NCBI RefSeq assembly: GCF_000204055.1 | Contig: NW_006768862.1 | Coordinates: 1,885 to 65,884, forward strand | Length of the DNA stretch: 64,000 nucleotides | Direction of reading: 5' to 3' | Origin: Melampsora larici-populina 98AG31 | Lineage: Eukaryota > Basidiomycota > Pucciniomycetes > Pucciniales > Melampsoraceae | In this document: positions 1 to 9,060 of the stretch, piece by piece | Numbering within the stretch: the stretch's first letter is position 1 | Layout: each line of letters starts with the position of its first letter | Translations under genes and position numbers: made by a program | Notes under the pieces: generated by a model | Seen by the model: only the letters and a program-made list of their open reading frames with translations | What the model was told of the DNA's origin: nothing | Databases searched by the model: none

Positions 1-946
1 GATCGAGTTGTTTAGAGGCTCTGTGTCAGCCTAAGACTTCTGACTAGAGACTAGTAAGTAGAAAAAGACTAAATGTTTACTTACGAAATGTATGTTTGAG
101 CTAAGCTTTCAAACTTATTTTTTGATTCTTCGTAAAATGCAAATAAGTACAACTCTTTAAGTTGGATCTACAGAGTTTTTACCAAAGTGGATACGAATGT
201 AAACTAGCTTTGGTTTTGCTTTAGCAAAAATGTTGAATAAAGATTCAATCAAAAGGGGTTTTTATGAAGCCTACAGTCGGATAGGGCTACCTAAACAATC
301 TTTATAGAACTTCGTTTGTTAAAAGAGTAGAAGAGAAAAAAGATAAAGAAAGAGTTCGATGATAATAAGAAAATGTTCTAAAAGTTTCTAAAGGTAAGAA
401 GTTTAAAGCAACAGTTTTCTTATAAGATTGATTGAAGGAAAATGTAGATAATTTCTTATTCTCAAGAAAAAGTTCTAAGTAAAATTTGTAGGTGTAGTTT
501 TTGGATGGATCCTCCTTTCTTTGTTGGGAGAGTGTGATCCTTTAAATAGCTATGGTTAGTGGTTTCGTCGTAAGTTTATCTTTTCATCCTTTCCTCAAGG
601 GTCCTTATGTTTCATGATATGATTCTGACTGGGTTAGTCCTATTTGTAACAGGGCTGGAAATTTATCGTCATTGGACGCCACGTCAGGGTATCTTTTTAG
701 TTATTCATCGTAACTAGTTCTCGTTTCCTTGATAACTAGAAAAGGGTCTGGATTAGATACTTTTACGATTAAAGTCTTAGATAAAAAACTTTTAATACTA
801 TGTTCTTTTCACATTAAGTTATTGTACTCTTGAAACTAGAGCATGAGAGATGTAAGTGGTTTATTTTTGTATTTTGTTAAAGCGCTTAGATGGTTTTTGC
901 ACAGCAGGATTCATCTTGCGGTTGACACTCTGGGCCTGTCAGGTGG
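1..946. other. AT-rich stretch with no recognisable gene
   Basis: I see no convincing coding exon here. The missing N-terminal exon or exons of the farnesyltransferase beta gene that starts at about 955 should lie here or further upstream, but no matching peptide is visible. A short open frame at 843-1025 overlaps the beginning of that gene in another frame and looks like chance. Confidence 0.5.
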
Positions 947-954
947 GTGGGTAG

Positions 955-2272
955 AGCAAAAGATGCTCATGTTGAATTCATTAAATCTACTCTTAAAGAG
1001 ATACCTACTCCTTTTACTGCATTAGATTCAAGTAGATCTTGGTTAACATTTTGGATTTTGAATTCCGTGTTGATGCTCAATGTGCCTTTCGAAGAAACCA
1101 AACATAAAGCTTTAGTTGATACTATTTTATCATTCCAAGATCCTAATGGTGGTTTTGGTGGAGGTCCAGGACAAAGTGCTCATCCAGCTTCTACCTTTGC
1201 TTGTACATTAGCTTTACCATCCTTACTAGCTAAATCCAAAGCTGATCTTGTTCAACGAACTTGGTCAAAAGTCAATCGAGATGGAATGTATGAATGGATC
1301 TTAACTCTCAAACAATCTAATGGTAGTTTTCTTATGCAAAAGAATGGAGAATCAGATGTTAGAAGTTGTTATTGTGTATTGATCGTTTCAACTTTACTTA
1401 ATTTCTTAACACCTGAATTAGCCATCGGTTTACCTGATTTTATTGCTGATAGTCAAACTTATGAAGGTGGTTTTAGTTCTGGATCAGCAACACTCAAAGC
1501 CATCTCAAACAGCCAACCACTCTCATCCGTTCCTCTTGGTGAATCTCATGGTGGTTATACTTCTTGTGGTGTACTTTCACATTTCCTTTTGAAAAGATTA
1601 TCAAATTTGATTCCAATCACCTCGATCGATTACAAAGCTTGTTGGCGTTGGTTAACAAGTATGCAAGGATTACCAATCAAAGGTGGTGGGTTTAGAGGTA
1701 GAAGTAATAAATTAGTAGATGGTTGTTATGCTTGGTGGTGTGGTGGTCTATTCCCTGTGATTGAGAATTTAATCCAAGAAGAAATCAATCAATTCAAAAT
1801 TGAAGACGAAAAAGATGTATTCGAGTTTTCCAATTCATCATACAATCGTCAAGGATTACAAGAATATGTACTTTTAGCTTCTCAAGGTCAACCCATACCA
1901 GAAGGAAAAGGAGGACTACGAGACAAACCATTTATGGAAGTCGATATTTATCATACACATTATGTACTTTCTGGTTTATCATCTTCTCAACATTTTCATC
2001 AATTCTCTTTGGATAAATTACAAGATCTTGAATGAAAGTTTAATTCTGAACTCGTGATGAAGAATGGAATTAAAGGTTTAAATGAAACTGATCAAATCGG
2101 AATCGAAAGAATGAAAAAGATTTATTTAAATTCATTAGCTTGGATAAATGTTAAAGAAAACCAATTGGTGATTGGTTTAAATGAGAATCTTATTGAATCT
2201 ATTCATCCAATCTTTAATATTTCTAATCAGGCTGTTAAAGTCACTATGAATCACTTTTATTCTCAAACTTGA
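955..2272 (+). CDS. RAM1: Protein farnesyltransferase beta subunit, 5'-incomplete, interrupted by an in-frame TGA
   Basis: Beta subunit of the enzyme that attaches a farnesyl group to CaaX-box proteins such as Ras and fungal mating pheromones; it works as a cytosolic heterodimer with the alpha subunit. The reading frame shows the prenyltransferase repeats (GGFGGGPGQ, GGFRGR) and LKQSNGSFLM. The zinc ligands of the family are present: Asp and Cys in NKLVDGCYAWW, and His in DIYHTHYVLSGLS. A probable splice acceptor (GGGTAG) at 953-954 places the exon start at 955, so the N-terminal 60-100 residues are missing upstream. A TGA at 2033-2035 interrupts the frame, yet the same frame continues with the conserved tail (ESIHPIFNIS) to a TGA at 2270-2272. 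An intron removing the stop would also delete the conserved LSGLSSSQHF segment. It is either a recent pseudogene, a sequence error, or a gene with an altered C-terminus. Confidence 0.85.
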
Positions 2273-3280
2273 TCTTTTTTTTTTCTTTTATCTGAAAAAG
2301 TTGTCATACGTTAATTTGTATTGTTTTTTTCTTCATCTCATAAACTTTTTTATATCTTGAAATAGCTGGAAATTGTAAATAATGTAACAGTTGAGGACTC
2401 AATCTTGTTCAGATTTTTTAGAATCAAATGGTCATGATTCTTTTCCTGACACACCATTGAAATGAGCTTGCAGAGGATACCGTGCAATTTTTTTGGGCAT
2501 TCAGCTTGAGTTGAGTAAATTATAGTGAAGGCTTTGAGATTGTTCTGATCAGTTTGGAGTGAATAATAAGTGATATGGGTATGGGTTATGATGACCCGGT
2601 GTAAAGCTTATCCTTATATAGTGAGTCATGAGGGAAGTATTCTGAAAAGTGTTTCTGCAAATGTTTTGGGATTCAATTTTGGTTTTGTAAAATTATGGCG
2701 TTCAAACATGCGCAAGAAATTTGCAAGTTGCAAGAAAGTTCTGTGCAAGTTCTTTCAAAAATCTTGCATAGAACTTGCACAAAACTTGCAGACTTAAGAA
2801 ATTTATGTGTGAACCTAGGCTTCCCGGCTTCAAGGACTCAGTTTGCCCTTGATGAGAAAGGATATTGTTCATTACTTGGTTTGATCTCAAATAAACACTG
2901 CTTTGATTGGTGTGATATTATCATCATCACCATATCAACCTAATTACAATTGTCAAAGGTAGGAAACCTTCAACAAATTCTCACTGCCAGGATTAAACAC
3001 TGTCCTAATTGGGATAATGTGTTGCTTTTTTGGGATAATTGATTTTTGCCATATAAAATTTATGATGATCAAAGGCTTCAAACCACATAGGCTCAATAGT
3101 ATGTTTCAAATGACAAAATTGACATGATCATGCTCAATAGTGTGCTACGGCTTTTGGGAATATGAAACCCCTGATGTTGGTATGCTTGGCTTTGAAGGAT
3201 CATGCATTATTGCTCACATCAGTCAGCTTGGATTGGATTGGAAACAGCTAAAAGCAACTTTGTTTTCAGAGCTTGACATG
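2273..3280. other. Intergenic, AT-rich, no gene seen
   Basis: Nothing here looks coding. Around 2700-2800 the word CTTGCA or TGCAAG recurs six or more times in both orientations, giving a locally palindromic patch that may be a decayed fold-back element. Confidence 0.5.
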
Positions 3281-3306
3281 GCGGTGCCTGCCGCCCAATT
3301 GGCTAG
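3281..3306 (+). mobile_element. Candidate Helitron 3' terminus
   Basis: A GC-rich hairpin (GCGGTGCCTGCCGC) is followed after about eight bases by CTAG and then T. Helitrons end in a short GC hairpin followed by CTRR and insert between A and T. The same block recurs at six other places in the window, so it is a family end and not chance. The matching 5' end was not identified. Confidence 0.55.
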
Positions 3307-3309
3307 TAT

Positions 3310-3381
3310 TAATTAAGATTGAGGACACTTGAAGAATAGTGAAGAAGATTGAGGATGATCAAAGAATAGTGATGAAGATTG
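3310..3381 (+). repeat. Left part of a GATTGAGGAC-type degenerate tandem repeat
   Basis: Repeats of AGATTGAGGA and AAGAATAGTGA run up to the retrotransposon. The same type of tract continues immediately right of the element from 9056, so the retrotransposon interrupted one repeat tract. Confidence 0.7.
3377..3381 (+). repeat. Target-site duplication GATTG, left copy
   Basis: The five bases before the left LTR (GATTG) are repeated immediately after the right LTR at 9056-9060, as expected for Ty3/gypsy integration. Because GATTG is also part of the surrounding repeat, a chance match is possible but unlikely. Confidence 0.8.
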
Positions 3382-3549
3382 TGTTATGACCTGAGTGCGT
3401 AACGAGGGATAACTTGGAGCTAAGATGTGATGATCCCAGGATTGATTAACTGGATTGCAGTGTGAGGAAAAGACTAATACAACAAGAGCGCAAATGTCTA
3501 GATGGGTTCTATCTCAGTATTAGCATAACCCGCTATAAGGGTTATTACA
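3382..3549 (-). repeat. LTR, 3' LTR of the gypsy element
   Basis: A 168-bp terminal repeat that begins TGTTATGACC on the plus strand and ends GGTTATTACA. By eye it is identical at every base to the copy at 8888-9055. As the element is transcribed on the minus strand, this is the downstream LTR. Confidence 0.95.
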
Positions 3550-3553
3550 CTAT

Positions 3554-3563
3554 CCCCCTCTTT
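3554..3563 (-). other. Polypurine tract of the gypsy element
   Basis: Read on the minus strand the sequence is AAAGAGGGGG, ending four bases before the 3' LTR. This is the usual location and composition of the plus-strand primer of LTR retrotransposons. Confidence 0.75.
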
Positions 3564-3643
3564 AGCGCCCAGGCCCCTCTTGCGGCCCTGCACTCTTCCC
3601 CGGGTCAGCATTAAAAAACCCCGTGGGGAAAAAGCTTGACCCT

Positions 3644-5437
3644 CTACTTTCTTCTCCTTGATCTCTTATATTTACTCGTAGCATTAGGAAATCTTACATG
3701 GAATTCATCTACCATTTCTTGCGAGTTGACTAAATTGGATGCTGGTTCCCAAGAGTCGTCCTCCTTGCCAAATCCCTTCCAACTGACGAGATATTCCAGT
3801 TTACCGTACCTCTTTCTACAATCTAAAATTGCTTCCACTTCCCATTCATTTTCGCCTTCTATTTCGATGGGTGTGGGTTTCACAATCTTTCGTGTTTCGA
3901 TCGTGTCAGGTATGAACTTCCTTAAGACAGAAACATGAAACACAGGGTGGATCCCCTTCATAGTCAGCGGCAGTTCTATCTTATAGGCTGAAGTTGAAAT
4001 CTTTTTCAAAATAACGAAAGGTCCTAGCCAGCGATGATCTAATTTCGGGCTAGGCCTAGTGGTGGATATATTTCGGCTACTAAGCCATACTTTATCCCCA
4101 ACCTTCCACGCCGGTGTGTCGCGTACGCCTTTGTCGAACTGGGACTTCATTGACTCTTGTGCTCCCGACAGACATGCTTGAAGCTCTTTTTTCACTTCCA
4201 AAAGACGTTGTATCCGTTCTTCCACGACAGGTATGCATTGTTCTTCTGAGGGTACCGGTCCTAGAGTTAAATCGTAACCGTAGTTAGCTTTAAAGGGTGA
4301 CACCCCTGTCGAAGTATGCGTGCTGTTATTGTACGCAAACTCTGCAGGCGGTAGTAATTGCGCCCAATCGTCTTGATGATAAGTTACAAAATGTCTTAGA
4401 TATTGCTCCACCGCCTTGTTTGCAATTTCTGATTGGCCATCGGATCTCGGGTGATACGCCGTGGATGGGTGTAGTCGAATGCCCAACCTTTTGTCCAGTT
4501 GCGACGTGATTTTTGAAATGAATACGCTGCCACGATCCGATACTATGGTTTTTGGCGTTCCGTGGAGTCTCCAAACCTCCTTCATCATAAGATCAGCCAG
4601 CTGTTCAGCACCGTCAGTTTCTTTACAGGCAATAAAATGTGCCATTTTGGTCATTCTGTCGATCACCGTTAATATGCAGTTGTACCCTTGTGAATCCGGC
4701 AGTCCCGTGATCATGTCGTAGCTTATATCGGTCCACGGCCCTGCTGGTATAGGGAGTGGCTCCAAAGTTCCAAAAGGTTTCATTAGTGTGGGTTTTATAC
4801 GTTGACACGAACTACAACCTTCCACATAACGGTTCACAAAAGCTTTCTGTCCTTTCCAAAAGTAGAATCGATTGACCAAGCTCAAAGTCTTTGCGCGGCC
4901 TGGGTGTCCCGCTAGCTTACTGTCATGATAGGTCTTGAGAATGTCAGCCTTCAACTTGTTATCATTTGGAACCACTACCCTCCCATTCCTATACAGCAGG
5001 TCATCTACCACTTCGTACTCCCGTAGCGCATCCTTAACCTGAGAAGATATTGGGCTAGTCGTTGCGTTAATGATTTCCATAATATCATTGTCGAGTGGCG
5101 TCTTTTGTCTGATGTCCTTCAATAATTGCTCGTCGGATTTGATGTTGTCCATGGGTTGATCGTCGGTATCTTCTTCCGAAATTTGATTGTTGACCTCTTC
5201 TGCGACTCCCAACACATCCAATTGGAACCACTCCGACGCTCTAGGGTGCTCGACCGCGTCCTCGGTGGTGAACTGTGCTTCAAAAGCATCTATCTCAGCA
5301 AAAGTCTCATCAGTTATATTGGACGGACGTAGTAGCTGTCCAAAAGAGAGCTTTTCCTCGGATGTGGGTGCTAAATCGGGTCTTCGTGACAGGGCGTCAG
5401 GTTGTGTCGCGGCTCTGCCAGGTCGAAACTTAATCAC
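3644..5437 (-). CDS. Gypsy integrase with C-terminal chromodomain (3' part of pol)
   Basis: About 597 residues. It starts with the RPG...PDALSRR segment that links RNase H to integrase. The zinc-binding region follows (HDSKLAGHPG and CSSCQ), then the catalytic core with the D,D-35-E residues in the contexts DISYDM, VSDRGSVF and GQSEIANKAVEQ, and the GPF/Y-type module (HRWLGPFVI). The last 60 residues form a chromodomain (WEVEAILDCR, YLVSWKGFG, DSWEPASNL) that in chromoviruses directs integration to marked chromatin. It ends at a TAG at 3644-3646. The frame differs from the reverse transcriptase frame because of the deletion and frame change upstream, so it would not be made as part of a normal Gag-Pol. 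Confidence 0.92.
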   Translation of the reverse strand: MIKFRPGRAATQPDALSRRPDLAPTSEEKLSFGQLLRPSNITDETFAEIDAFEAQFTTEDAVEHPRASEWFQLDVLGVAEEVNNQISEEDTDDQPMDNIKSDEQLLKDIRQKTPLDNDIMEIINATTSPISSQVKDALREYEVVDDLLYRNGRVVVPNDNKLKADILKTYHDSKLAGHPGRAKTLSLVNRFYFWKGQKAFVNRYVEGCSSCQRIKPTLMKPFGTLEPLPIPAGPWTDISYDMITGLPDSQGYNCILTVIDRMTKMAHFIACKETDGAEQLADLMMKEVWRLHGTPKTIVSDRGSVFISKITSQLDKRLGIRLHPSTAYHPRSDGQSEIANKAVEQYLRHFVTYHQDDWAQLLPPAEFAYNNSTHTSTGVSPFKANYGYDLTLGPVPSEEQCIPVVEERIQRLLEVKKELQACLSGAQESMKSQFDKGVRDTPAWKVGDKVWLSSRNISTTRPSPKLDHRWLGPFVILKKISTSAYKIELPLTMKGIHPVFHVSVLRKFIPDTIETRKIVKPTPIEIEGENEWEVEAILDCRKRYGKLEYLVSWKGFGKEDDSWEPASNLVNSQEMVDEFHVRFPNATSKYKRSRRRK

Positions 5438-5542
5438 AAAATCAAAACACCCTAATGTCTCCGCCCATCTGGCCTGACGTCTTGTAAGCTGCTTTGTTAG
5501 GGTCCGCGATTTTCAGGACCGGTGCTGTCGTGAATGCGTGCT

Positions 5543-7525
5543 TCAGCTCTTCAAACGCCCTCTGCCTTTCATCTGACCCTTGAATGGGGTGTCCTTGCAG
5601 GTCAAATCGTGTAGTGGTCGAGCTTTTCGGGAAAATTGGTCGATAAACCTTCGGTAGAAGTTTGCGAAACCAATGAACCGTAAAACTTCTGTGGTATTTT
5701 TTGGTGTTGGCCAATCTGATACAGCTTTCACTTTAGCTGGGTCCATACGAATCCGATTCTTTGATATCAACAAGCCCAGGTAGTCCACTTCCTTCCGTGA
5801 GAATTCACACTTTTCTGGTTTCAGCCACAACGAATGTTTGCTTAAGATTTCAAGGATCCCCTCTACTGCTTCTTCATGATTACCACCTGTCTTTGTATAA
5901 ATCATTATGTCGTCTATAAAAGCAGCTGTATCTTTCCCAATCCTTCCAAGTAATATATCTTGAATAAAGTATTGAAAACAACCCGGTGCACCTGTAGGTC
6001 CAAAAGGCATCGTCAAAGGTGCAAATTGACCCTCCTTACATATAAATGCAAGCTTGTCCTCATCGCCTTCGGCCACTCTGATATTGCCGTATGCGTTCCT
6101 AAGATCAAGTTTGGTGTAATCTTCAGCATCCAATAGACTATCGATCAGATCCATCGTCAGCGGTAATGGGTATTTATTTTTTACCGTTAAAGCATTTAGT
6201 CTACGATAGTCAAAGCACGGCCTTAGATTGCCGTCTTTCTTGCCGGTGAATAACACTGGGGCTGCCCATGGGGAAGTGGTCCGTCTGATTGTCCCATTCG
6301 CCAGACCGTCCTGTACCATTTTCTTTAGAACTTCATCCTCCGCTGGAGATAGTGGTATAATTCTGCCAGCTTGAGGCGTAGCACCTGGAACCAGATTGAC
6401 CTTGAAGTCATACTTTCGACGTGGCGGGAGAATCTGAGCGCTAGATTTGCGAAACATGTTAATGTACTTGTGATATCGGGCCGGGACTAGTTCTTCGACT
6501 GGTTTGTTGCTCTGATCCTTATGTTCCCTGACCGCGATTTTTGCTGCCGTTGACCAAGAAGTTTTAGCAGCGCATATGCTCGACTCGTAATCTATAGCAC
6601 AGTTATTTGGAAGAGGTGTACGCTTGCTAGCTGCTTCAGGAATTATTTGGTGATTAACATTAGCACACTCACATTGCGGGGGTATTAGTGTATCTTTGCT
6701 GACATCAGCTCTGATACATACCCCCTCTTCACAATTCCTAGCGTTCCTCTCGGCGTCTCCTGGCACGGAGGATGTTTTCGGATTGGAAGAAACTGAGAAT
6801 TCAGTTGCAATGGGATCCATTGGTGGTGTGGCTGGCGTATACGGTGGTCCAGTGGTTTCCAGTGGTGAGTCAATCTGTAATAGAGGGCCATCAAACTTGC
6901 AAGTTGCTCCAATATTAAGTTGTTCAAGATTTCCAAAAATTGACTCACATTGCGGGGGTATTAGTGTATTTTTGCTGGAGTCAGCTCCAATACATACCCC
7001 CTCGCTACTATTCCTAGCGTCCCTTGCGGGCTCCAAGGGGTTTGTCGGTAGCAGCGAAACTGCATTAGCAGTCGCAATACTTGTCGTCGGGTCTGCCATT
7101 AAGGTGCCCTTCGACCAGTCAATCCTGTGACCGTACTTACGAAACCACGGCATACCCAATAGGGCGTCGTAGGAGTCTTTGAGTTGTGTAACAATGAATT
7201 TTGTTGGTGATTGATCGTCGTCGATGGTGAGTAGGGCTTCGTCGGTGAGTTGTTTTGATTGACCGTCAAACGCTGATACCGTGCGAGGAGTCGATAGGGG
7301 ATTTGTCTTAAATTCAAATTTCTTGATGAAGCCTTCACTGACCGCGTTGTGCGTAGCGCCGCAGTCAAGAAGGCATAGGGCAAAAGGGGTGGATGTGGCA
7401 CGTTTGGGAGGGTAATTTTGGGACATTGGTAATAGTAAGAAAAACCGCGGATCACTTGCATTTCTTTGTAAGTAAGTAATAGCTCCAAAATCAATTAAAT
7501 CCTCCTCAGTGCTCGAGATAGGCAC
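5543..7525 (-). CDS. Gypsy protease and reverse transcriptase (5' part of pol), frame-broken
   Basis: About 660 residues. The aspartic protease motif near residue 53 reads LLDCGATHNAV, with Cys where Ser or Thr is usual (D-C-G). Reverse transcriptase motifs follow: LRPCFDYRRLNALT, YTKLDLRNAYGNIRV, MPFGPTGAPGCFQ and the catalytic FIDDIMIY with its Asp pair. The frame runs off near 5576, where a one-base change shifts it into a stop at 5543; the proper continuation is in the adjacent frame (about 5714 down to 5485) and breaks again at the RNase H deletion. The true pol frame has no start of its own: it opens upstream inside the gag end and is probably entered by frameshifting at 7549-7555. Confidence 0.9.
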   Translation of the reverse strand: MPISSTEEDLIDFGAITYLQRNASDPRFFLLLPMSQNYPPKRATSTPFALCLLDCGATHNAVSEGFIKKFEFKTNPLSTPRTVSAFDGQSKQLTDEALLTIDDDQSPTKFIVTQLKDSYDALLGMPWFRKYGHRIDWSKGTLMADPTTSIATANAVSLLPTNPLEPARDARNSSEGVCIGADSSKNTLIPPQCESIFGNLEQLNIGATCKFDGPLLQIDSPLETTGPPYTPATPPMDPIATEFSVSSNPKTSSVPGDAERNARNCEEGVCIRADVSKDTLIPPQCECANVNHQIIPEAASKRTPLPNNCAIDYESSICAAKTSWSTAAKIAVREHKDQSNKPVEELVPARYHKYINMFRKSSAQILPPRRKYDFKVNLVPGATPQAGRIIPLSPAEDEVLKKMVQDGLANGTIRRTTSPWAAPVLFTGKKDGNLRPCFDYRRLNALTVKNKYPLPLTMDLIDSLLDAEDYTKLDLRNAYGNIRVAEGDEDKLAFICKEGQFAPLTMPFGPTGAPGCFQYFIQDILLGRIGKDTAAFIDDIMIYTKTGGNHEEAVEGILEILSKHSLWLKPEKCEFSRKEVDYLGLLISKNRIRMDPAKVKAVSDWPTPKNTTEVLRFIGFANFYRRFIDQFSRKARPLHDLTCKDTPFKGQMKGRGRLKS

Positions 7526-7530
7526 ATCTA

Positions 7531-8733
7531 TCAGTCTCGAGCATCTCCATTTTTTGACCCATCAGCTCTACCCTTCCCCTTCCCTCCTAATTCAGCTACT
7601 AACGCCTCCAACTCAGCAATTCTCGAACTACTACCACCACTTCTAATAAAGTTTCCCTTCTCATCTCTTCTCCCACAATCAGCTGCTCTATGTCTCCCTT
7701 TTCCGCATTTATAGCATAATCCTTTCTCAGCTCGACGCGCCATCTCTTCTCTTGATACCCCAACTCTAGTAGCAGAAAGGTCCATAGCATCGGGATCTCT
7801 TGCGGTTGGGATTGTACTGGTGCGAGGTGTTGAGTGATTTGCTCCTGGGTGTAACTCGTTGTCGATAGCAATAGCAAACGTAGTGATGTCGGTCAAGGTA
7901 GTGAAAGTGCGTAAGATCATATTGATTCTAATTTCTTGCTTGAGGCCTATCTTGTAATGACTGATATGTTCTAACTCCCCCCAACCCGTGCGCGCCGCTA
8001 ACGCCATAAATTTGGTTGTATAATCTGCCACTGAACCAGTCTGCTGTAGCGCTCGGAGGTCTCGTTGGGCTCGATTTTGCCGATCAGAGTCGAAGTAGGT
8101 AGCTTCGAAGCTCGCTGCAAAGCTCTCAAACGTGAGTTCTTCACCTTCCACAGGTTGGAGTAATCGTTTGAAGAATGGAGCAGCCCATTGATTGGCTTCG
8201 CCCGTGAAATAAGACAGGGTAAAAACGATTTTGGACCTATCGTCCGGAAAGGATTTGTCGTTCGCGAGTAAGTACAAGCCCACTTGATTCACGAACGCCT
8301 CGGCAGCGTCTCCCTTTGACCCATCAAATTTGTCTGGGGTTCCCACCTTTGGACCTCGTGTTGAGCTCATCAGGAGTTTGATGTCGGCAGTTGTAATTGA
8401 CTCATTACCGCCGCGGGTGGTACTCTGCGGTTGTGGGTTTGTAGCAGCAGGGGTTGCAGATGGGGGTGAAGCGTCAGGAGGTAATGGAACAGTCGCCGCT
8501 TGCGCCGCGTCTACTCGCTGAGCAAGATCATTAAGTCGTTGCTGGGTTTCAGCCTGATTGGCTTGCCTTTCAGCTATTTCGGTGTCTAACTTCGAATTCA
8601 ACGTCGTAAGTTGCGACAATATGTTGGCTAAGTTTGTATTAATGTTATCCATTACGTCGAGTTCGTCTAGATCTAAATCTTGCGCTGATACAGCCTCGAA
8701 TGAGCTCTCTGAGTCGTGTTCTCCGGAATGCAC
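7531..8733 (-). CDS. Gypsy Gag polyprotein
   Basis: 400 residues: an N-terminal acidic and coiled-coil-like segment (NLANILSQLTTLNSKLDTEIAERQ), a retrotransposon gag domain around residues 135-260 (WAAPFFKRL, FEATYFDSDRQNRAQRDLRALQQTGSVADY), and a zinc knuckle CYKCGKGRHRAADC near residue 342. It forms the particle that packages the element RNA. The start at 8733 lies about 155 bp inside the upstream LTR. It ends at a TGA at 7531-7533, with the pol frame overlapping in the -1 frame. Confidence 0.92.
   Translation of the reverse strand: MHSGEHDSESSFEAVSAQDLDLDELDVMDNINTNLANILSQLTTLNSKLDTEIAERQANQAETQQRLNDLAQRVDAAQAATVPLPPDASPPSATPAATNPQPQSTTRGGNESITTADIKLLMSSTRGPKVGTPDKFDGSKGDAAEAFVNQVGLYLLANDKSFPDDRSKIVFTLSYFTGEANQWAAPFFKRLLQPVEGEELTFESFAASFEATYFDSDRQNRAQRDLRALQQTGSVADYTTKFMALAARTGWGELEHISHYKIGLKQEIRINMILRTFTTLTDITTFAIAIDNELHPGANHSTPRTSTIPTARDPDAMDLSATRVGVSREEMARRAEKGLCYKCGKGRHRAADCGRRDEKGNFIRSGGSSSRIAELEALVAELGGKGKGRADGSKNGDARD
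7549..7555 (-). promoter_or_regulatory. Candidate -1 ribosomal frameshift site between gag and pol
   Basis: In the gag frame the codons TCA AAA AAT form the heptamer A AAA AAT, which fits the X XXY YYZ slippery pattern. A -1 slip here enters the pol frame, which is open from this point through the gag stop at 7531-7533 into protease. I did not identify a downstream pseudoknot. Confidence 0.55.
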
Positions 8734-8887
8734 TGTGAAGTTCGCCGTTGTTCTTGAGTTTATTTCTGAACCTTAAAGTATGCAAATCTTCAATTTTCAG
8801 ATAAGGTTTGATTCAGTCGATTCAGTCGATGTGTGATTGAGATCTTGAATTGGGTTATCCGTCGTACTAAGATGAGACACTGCAATA

Positions 8888-9055
8888 TGTTATGACCTGA
8901 GTGCGTAACGAGGGATAACTTGGAGCTAAGATGTGATGATCCCAGGATTGATTAACTGGATTGCAGTGTGAGGAAAAGACTAATACAACAAGAGCGCAAA
9001 TGTCTAGATGGGTTCTATCTCAGTATTAGCATAACCCGCTATAAGGGTTATTACA
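8888..9055 (-). repeat. LTR, 5' LTR of the gypsy element
   Basis: Identical by eye to 3382-3549 over 168 bp. Transcription would start inside it and run leftwards on the minus strand into gag. Confidence 0.95.
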
Positions 9056-9060
9056 GATTG
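9056..9060 (+). repeat. Target-site duplication GATTG, right copy
   Basis: Matches the five bases immediately left of the left LTR (3377-3381). Confidence 0.8.

Larger units (their letters stand above)
3382..9055 (-). mobile_element. Ty3/gypsy chromodomain LTR retrotransposon, RNase H deleted
   Basis: A 5,674-bp element with two identical 168-bp LTRs and a GATTG target duplication. On the minus strand the order is LTR, gag with zinc knuckle, protease, reverse transcriptase, integrase, chromodomain, polypurine tract, LTR, which is the chromovirus order of Ty3/gypsy. Two defects lie close together: a one-base frame change near 5576, and loss of essentially the whole RNase H region near 5485-5492, where sequence typical of the start of RNase H is joined directly to the segment just before integrase. 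Identical LTRs mean recent insertion, so either the deletion followed insertion or this copy moved using proteins from an intact relative. No tRNA primer site beginning TGG is visible next to the 5' LTR. Confidence 0.95.

Noticed and set aside
1969..2040. An intron that would remove the TGA at 2033 from the farnesyltransferase gene
   Set aside because: Every GT...AG pair that spans the stop also removes the conserved LSGLSSSQHF segment or breaks the frame into the conserved tail.
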